This document shows positions 14,301-16,868 of a DNA stretch of 16,868 nucleotides, piece by piece. Source of the DNA: Thermoplasmata archaeon (lineage in GTDB: Archaea; Thermoplasmatota; Thermoplasmata; Thermoplasmatales; Thermoplasmataceae). The notes below the pieces were generated by a model. That model made no database searches, was not told the DNA's origin, and saw only the letters and a list, made by a program, of their open reading frames with translations. Position numbers and translations under genes: made by a program. The stretch spans positions 1-16,868 of the forward strand of contig JAKAAI010000039.1 of assembly GCA_021797055.1 (NCBI GenBank), read 5' to 3'. How positions within the stretch are numbered: position 1 is the stretch's first letter; each line of letters opens with the position of its first letter.

Positions 14301-15041
14301 ATCAAGTTGTTTTGGGATTCTTTCATTTATTGAAGATGGAAGAAGGGGGTAGTCATGAATGTGATTGTAGATGAGTTGAATGCTATCTGTGGCTGAAAAC
14401 GGCGGAACCCCGGTACACATAAAATATAATACGCACCCAAGGGAATATAGGTCGGACCTGGCATCGACTTTTTTACCAAGAGCGCTTTCTGGTGAAATGT
14501 AAGCCGGAGTGCCCACTATGGTTCCTGCGTGGGTAAGGCTGGGCGAGTCGAATGCCTTTGCTAGACCAAAGTCCATTATTTTCGGTGTCCCATCTTTTGT
14601 CATCATTATATTTTCCGGCTTTATATCTCGATGAAAAACACCCCTTTCATGAGCGTACTCGAGTGCCTCTGCAACCGATACCGTTATTTTGAGAACCTCA
14701 TTCACTGACAATCCTTTTTTATTTCTTGCTACGTATTCCAGTAAATTATCTCCATCTACAAACTCCATCACCATGTAAAATCTGTCATCATCTTTCTGCA
14801 TGTCATAGATTGAAACTATGTTCTGGTGAGACATCTTGGCAGTAGTCTCTGCTTCCCTCCTGATCCTGGAATAGGAATCACCCTCGGTGACATCCCTTTT
14901 AATAAGCTTGATTGCTACGACTCTGTTAAGATTGTTATCCAGGCACTTAAACACAATGCCCTTACCCCCTTCTCCTAACTTCTTCAGAATTTTGTATCTT
15001 CCATTCTGGAAGCTTTCAGGTGCATCTGAAATGTCTTTCAC
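11349..15041 (-). CDS. Ser/Thr protein kinase with AAA (STAND-like) ATPase and TPR domains
   Basis: This 1230-aa protein begins with a Hanks-type kinase (about 15-275): glycine loop LGEGGKGIVF (22-31), K45 in VAIKLIK, catalytic HRDIKPEN (137-144), DFG at 157-159, GTPAYISPE (177-185), and D197 in RSDLYSLG. All catalytic residues are present. Next is a P-loop ATPase of the AAA_16/STAND type (about 310-600): Walker A GDSGQGKT (341-348), Walker B PVLLELDD (454-461), and GNPLYVEEVLKLL (553-565). A winged-helix-like part follows, then TPR-like helical repeats from about residue 705 to the end. No membrane segment is seen. Known relatives resemble PknK-type sensor kinases, in which the ATPase and TPR part control kinase output. 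The start is GTG 15041, following an in-frame TAG. The gene is monocistronic and undamaged; partners and targets are unknown. Confidence 0.92.
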   Translation of the reverse strand: MKDISDAPESFQNGRYKILKKLGEGGKGIVFKCLDNNLNRVVAIKLIKRDVTEGDSYSRIRREAETTAKMSHQNIVSIYDMQKDDDRFYMVMEFVDGDNLLEYVARNKKGLSVNEVLKITVSVAEALEYAHERGVFHRDIKPENIMMTKDGTPKIMDFGLAKAFDSPSLTHAGTIVGTPAYISPESALGKKVDARSDLYSLGCVLYFMCTGVPPFSATDSIQLIYNHIHDYPLLPSSINERIPKQLDSIVMKLLRKNPMERFQDAGKLLDAIKGIEGLLNVPERVMISERSSDDILPNKVHTSSSQIQTSSLIGVDQEVSLLKEAVDSVLMGEGKAAMVIGDSGQGKTRLCEELIDYGLLRGLKVIMIKGKENRSSTPNYVLSDVFREFFFEAPQQLIYKVCGNYGDVAAKVLPDLAGKLGRISDLSTQDPNEAALRFQEGIYEIMKNMGKEMPVLLELDDLNYADYASLGIIRYLLENVKNINMFLLMTSIPIDDLENPILEKIVGNRSITSIRLHNLDKDQTAELIARQLAEDKRNITDEFTNFIYSRTKGNPLYVEEVLKLLIEKKMIFRKDSGSWDRKPIDEIGIPSSVKGIIRERLSNIGEKGKEILSVSSVIGQEFDMDVLEKLMDSIDSDTLYNEIEKLEKTRILMERKTRPGQFKLYFGNPQVYSYFFDSVSMLRKKKLHGKIAQAMLSLYGDDDRDALQELAYHFLEAGDYENALKFGKRLAELWASSFQFERAAKQYRSALEIMDMLPGYTKSEEGREQKAILLYNAAFNSFYAGENDYESIEQAIRIFEGIKDTEMIARCLILIGSRKDEKQKYWLDYAVNFLRKNKEAPELNNILTSLGWRIANAFWYRAEFKEAREIVDETLNYAAKSGTEDLFSEALRLMSSVLLEITSNEDIDKIFAAYREAEDYIVRITSENPEDAFLTGAAVSFYDSDANRCFFLKHDLRLVEESFNKGLKFNLDLCSRGNKQVITAERALLVLLPEGKWDELRAALGEEQFKGYIQTHVSLVLLLINSIIDSYRGKWDSAMRGFDKIDEASSTQFITFSSPYKAMTLIEMNRLEEALHYVAGTLNKIKAKILNSEVFKGYVEMSYYGSVAGSLSGDKEKSERYLDTLHDFSKRFDKEWISAYMKAAESFHEETFGEVKSAIELMKDARDYFISAGYELFGAQLSYELARFYHENDDWERSNEALTSAYETFDRLNCSPYVEKCLRLKSLLKA

Positions 15042-15097
15042 CTCGATTAACTATCTACTATGTTAATGATCTGAGCCCATTAATTTTGGGCAGACAT

Positions 15098-15440
15098 TCA
15101 GTCTTCCAATGAGACATTTTCGTTCAACCTCCTTTTCATCTCGATCCTATTCTTCAAAATTCTCTCTTCATTTCTATTTCTTTCTTCGGGGAATTTGTCC
15201 TTGAGATCCCCACTTTCATTCCGTCTTCTTTCAAATTCATCCGGCGACTGGAAAGATATGGATGTGTGAGTCCTTGCCGTGTTGCAGTCAGTAAATGCAT
15301 ATTGCATCAGTTTCCTCGCATTCTCAAATGTTTCCAGGTTGTTAACCCATAAGTAATCAGTCTTGACGGAGTTGTGAAAAGATTCAATATCCCCATCGTC
15401 TTCGGGAGTGCGCAGGAGTTTCAAAAGACCCCCTCTGGAC
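15098..15440 (-). pseudogene. C-terminal fragment of an integrase-type (IS3/IS481) transposase
   Basis: The frame contains GDIESFHNSVKTDYLWVNN and then CNTARTHTSISFQSPDEFE. The motif 'iEsfh..lKtdyl...R.H.sisf.sP.ef' is the C-terminal end of the retroviral-type integrase core (rve), including the last catalytic glutamate. A charged tail to the stop (NRIEMKRRLNENVSLED) ends the protein. The open frame runs back to 15568, but its first 45 residues do not look like the family, and the two catalytic aspartates are missing. It lies only 57 bases upstream of the kinase gene and reads in the same direction, so its insertion may have affected the kinase promoter. Confidence 0.7.
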
Positions 15441-15712
15441 TCCCCCTTATATCTTCTAATCTTTATATGTCCTATCTTATAACTGTTTAAATGATAAAGG
15501 GAGCACATCAACAGAATCCACCATTTTCTGAAAGAGATGATACCTAATTTTGTTCGCAGGCCTTCCAAAAGCCTTGCTTATGCCTGAATTAATTATAATC
15601 ATGTATTATTCAAATTGTCTGCAAATTATTAATACCTTGCTTTGATGTTGGATGAATGACCTCTTTTTGAGCATTGGGATGAGTGACACTCTACCGTCAC
15701 TCTATAACACCG
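15441..15712. other. AT-rich stretch without a supported gene
   Basis: This region is AT-rich (runs such as TTAATTATAATCATG near 15590) and contains no coding frame with family features. It may contain promoter elements or eroded parts of the integrase-type element. Confidence 0.3.
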
Positions 15713-15829
15713 TCAACCATGAATGATAGGTATCTCCAGCCTGTTTATGATCTCTCTTGCCTTCCTCGGTATCTCCGTCATTATCCATTGCCCATCGACG
15801 CTGAGCATCTGCACCCTTGATAGATGTTT
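15713..15829 (-). pseudogene. C-terminal gene fragment cut by an IS630-type element
   Basis: A minus-strand frame running from the IS630-type terminus reads RVQMLSVDGQWIMTEIPRK and continues to IPIIHG before a TGA at 15713-15715. It looks like real protein, and it begins exactly where the element ends, so it may be the 3' end of a gene interrupted by the insertion. I do not recognise the family. Confidence 0.3.
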
Positions 15830-15830
15830 A

Positions 15831-16500
15831 GTGGCGTGTTTCAAAACTAAGACACGGATTTCCTGAGATGCCACAACAGCCTCTTCCTCCTTTGCCTCCT
15901 GTCCCTTGCATCAGGTATTTCTCTCCTGTTCTCATTCTTACCTGATTGCCTTCTGTAGAGCATCATCCACCTCATTCCCAGTGAATTATGCGCCGGACAG
16001 TGCAATCCTCCGTATGTCATTGAAATGCGTCTCTTTTTGTTTCCATGATGCATTTGTTTGTGTGGGAACAAGAACCGCCCTGTTCACCCTTTGCCCTTTT
16101 CACTATATCCAGTGTCTAGTGTGCAGGCAGGTTGTCCATTATTGTATATACGATGCTGGGCAGGATAGTGGCGGCGCAGCTCGATGAATGAGAGTATGTT
16201 CTTCGAACACTTCCTTCTCCTCAGTCTTCTGAAGAATGTACCGTGATGGTCGATGCGCACAGGAACTGCCTTACCGTTCTTCCTCGTGTATGTTGCAGGG
16301 ACACAGGCGGTATTTACATGGACCTCGTAGCCTTCCTCCACCTTATGATCTCAGCTATATGGAGGCCATATTGTCGAACGTTATCATAAGGGACGGATCC
16401 GCCTGTTCTGTTTCAGACTGTCTGAACCTCTTCCTGCCCCGAAATCACTCATCAGCATCCGTGGTTCAGGTATTTTGTTCGAAAAAGGGACGGTAAGGTT
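15831..16500 (-). pseudogene. IS630-type transposase, copy 2, heavily degraded
   Basis: Across several frames the minus strand shows the core of a DDE_3-type transposase. CSKNILSFIELRRHYPAQHR leads into YTIMDNLPAH (about 16150), the second catalytic aspartate motif 'iiDN...H'. LVPTQTNASW (about 16060) corresponds to the 'vPtnaSWlN..E' region with the third acidic position lost. EVDDALQKAIR and the basic C-terminus match copy 1 at 7 kb. Multiple frameshifts and stops make it inactive. The terminal sequence TAGTGGCGTGTTTCAA (15829-15844) is shared with copy 1. The far end of the element was not located; 16500 is approximate. Confidence 0.65.
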
Positions 16501-16589
16501 GTGAATCCCACCACCAGTATTTATTCCGATTGAGTGGAATAATGATCTGTCGAGTACAACAATTATTTCACCCCCCTCCCATAACCCCT

Positions 16590-16868
16590 GTGGCCAAACT
16601 CAATGAGACACAAATCCGTTTCATCTGCGACCATATCGTCCACAGGAAAGACTGGTCTGTATCACGTATCGCCATACAGTATGGCGTCACCACAAGGAGG
16701 GTGAGGCAGCTGGTTGCACAGTACAGGAGGACAGGCAGCTATCCTGTGCTGAAACAGCCTGGCAGGAAGGCATCGGCACCGCTCACTGCAGAGGAAAAGA
16801 AAGCAATAGACACTGTCTGGAACGAAACACGGCTGGGCGCACGCCTCCTGTTCAGGGAGCTGAGGAGG
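16590..16868 (+). CDS. IS481-type transposase, N-terminal part (runs off the window)
   Basis: The frame is open to the window edge and encodes an HTH region: KLNETQIRFICDHI, then SVSRIAIQYGVTTRRVRQLV, then YRRTGSYPVLKQPGRKA. The pattern '.l...Qi..I.......s...IA..ygVt.rrVrqLv..Y..tG..P.l..pGRk' is typical of IS481-type transposases, known in many archaea; LGARLLFREL is the linker before the integrase core, which lies beyond the window. The likely start is GTG 16590; ATG 16542 is in frame but would add a proline-rich stretch across what looks like the IS end (TGTCGAGTACAACAATT from 16549). It is intact as far as visible, in contrast to the other mobile elements here. Confidence 0.75.
   Translation, partial: MAKLNETQIRFICDHIVHRKDWSVSRIAIQYGVTTRRVRQLVAQYRRTGSYPVLKQPGRKASAPLTAEEKKAIDTVWNETRLGARLLFRELRR

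Noticed and set aside
16084..16341. 85-aa minus-strand frame as a separate gene
   Set aside because: It contains parts of the IS630-type transposase (CSKNILSFIELRRHYPAQ) and breaks by frameshift before the catalytic motif.

Overview
The window looks like an accessory region of an archaeal chromosome, most likely from the Thermoplasmata. The basis is an archaeal-type VapBC pair, TATA-like boxes close to start codons with few Shine-Dalgarno sites, and the mix of insertion-sequence (IS) families. This assignment is inference: no rRNA, tRNA or other marker gene is present.

Left part (about 1-6.8 kb): a cluster of predicted RNase and toxin genes. In order: an unrecognised 202-aa protein followed closely by a small HEPN protein; a decayed winged-helix regulator; a CBS-HEPN fusion; a convergent Apea-type HEPN protein; a classical VapB/VapC pair; and a SocA/YwgA-like winged-helix protein overlapping a PIN-domain toxin. 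Three different HEPN types, each with an intact R-x4-6-H motif, and two PIN proteins lie within about 6 kb. This is the most interesting part of the window and resembles a defence or toxin-antitoxin island.

Middle part (about 6.8-11.3 kb): an IS graveyard around two intact metabolic-type genes, a class I SAM methyltransferase and a FabG-like SDR oxidoreductase, both on the minus strand. The debris includes the 3' end of an IS630-type transposase, a 23-bp tandem array resembling an IS21-type end, two internally deleted IS256-type elements of very different size, a gene-free stretch with several hairpins, and a decayed SDR paralogue directly upstream of the intact one.

Right part (about 11.3-16.9 kb): one very large minus-strand gene (1230 aa) with a Hanks-type Ser/Thr kinase domain, a STAND-like AAA ATPase and a long TPR-like helical C-terminus. 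It is followed by the C-terminal fragment of an integrase-type transposase, a second degraded IS630-type element sharing its terminal sequence with the first copy, and the start of an IS481-type transposase that runs off the window end.

The toxin genes look like self-contained modules. The intact methyltransferase, SDR and kinase genes show no operon link to one another or to the toxins.
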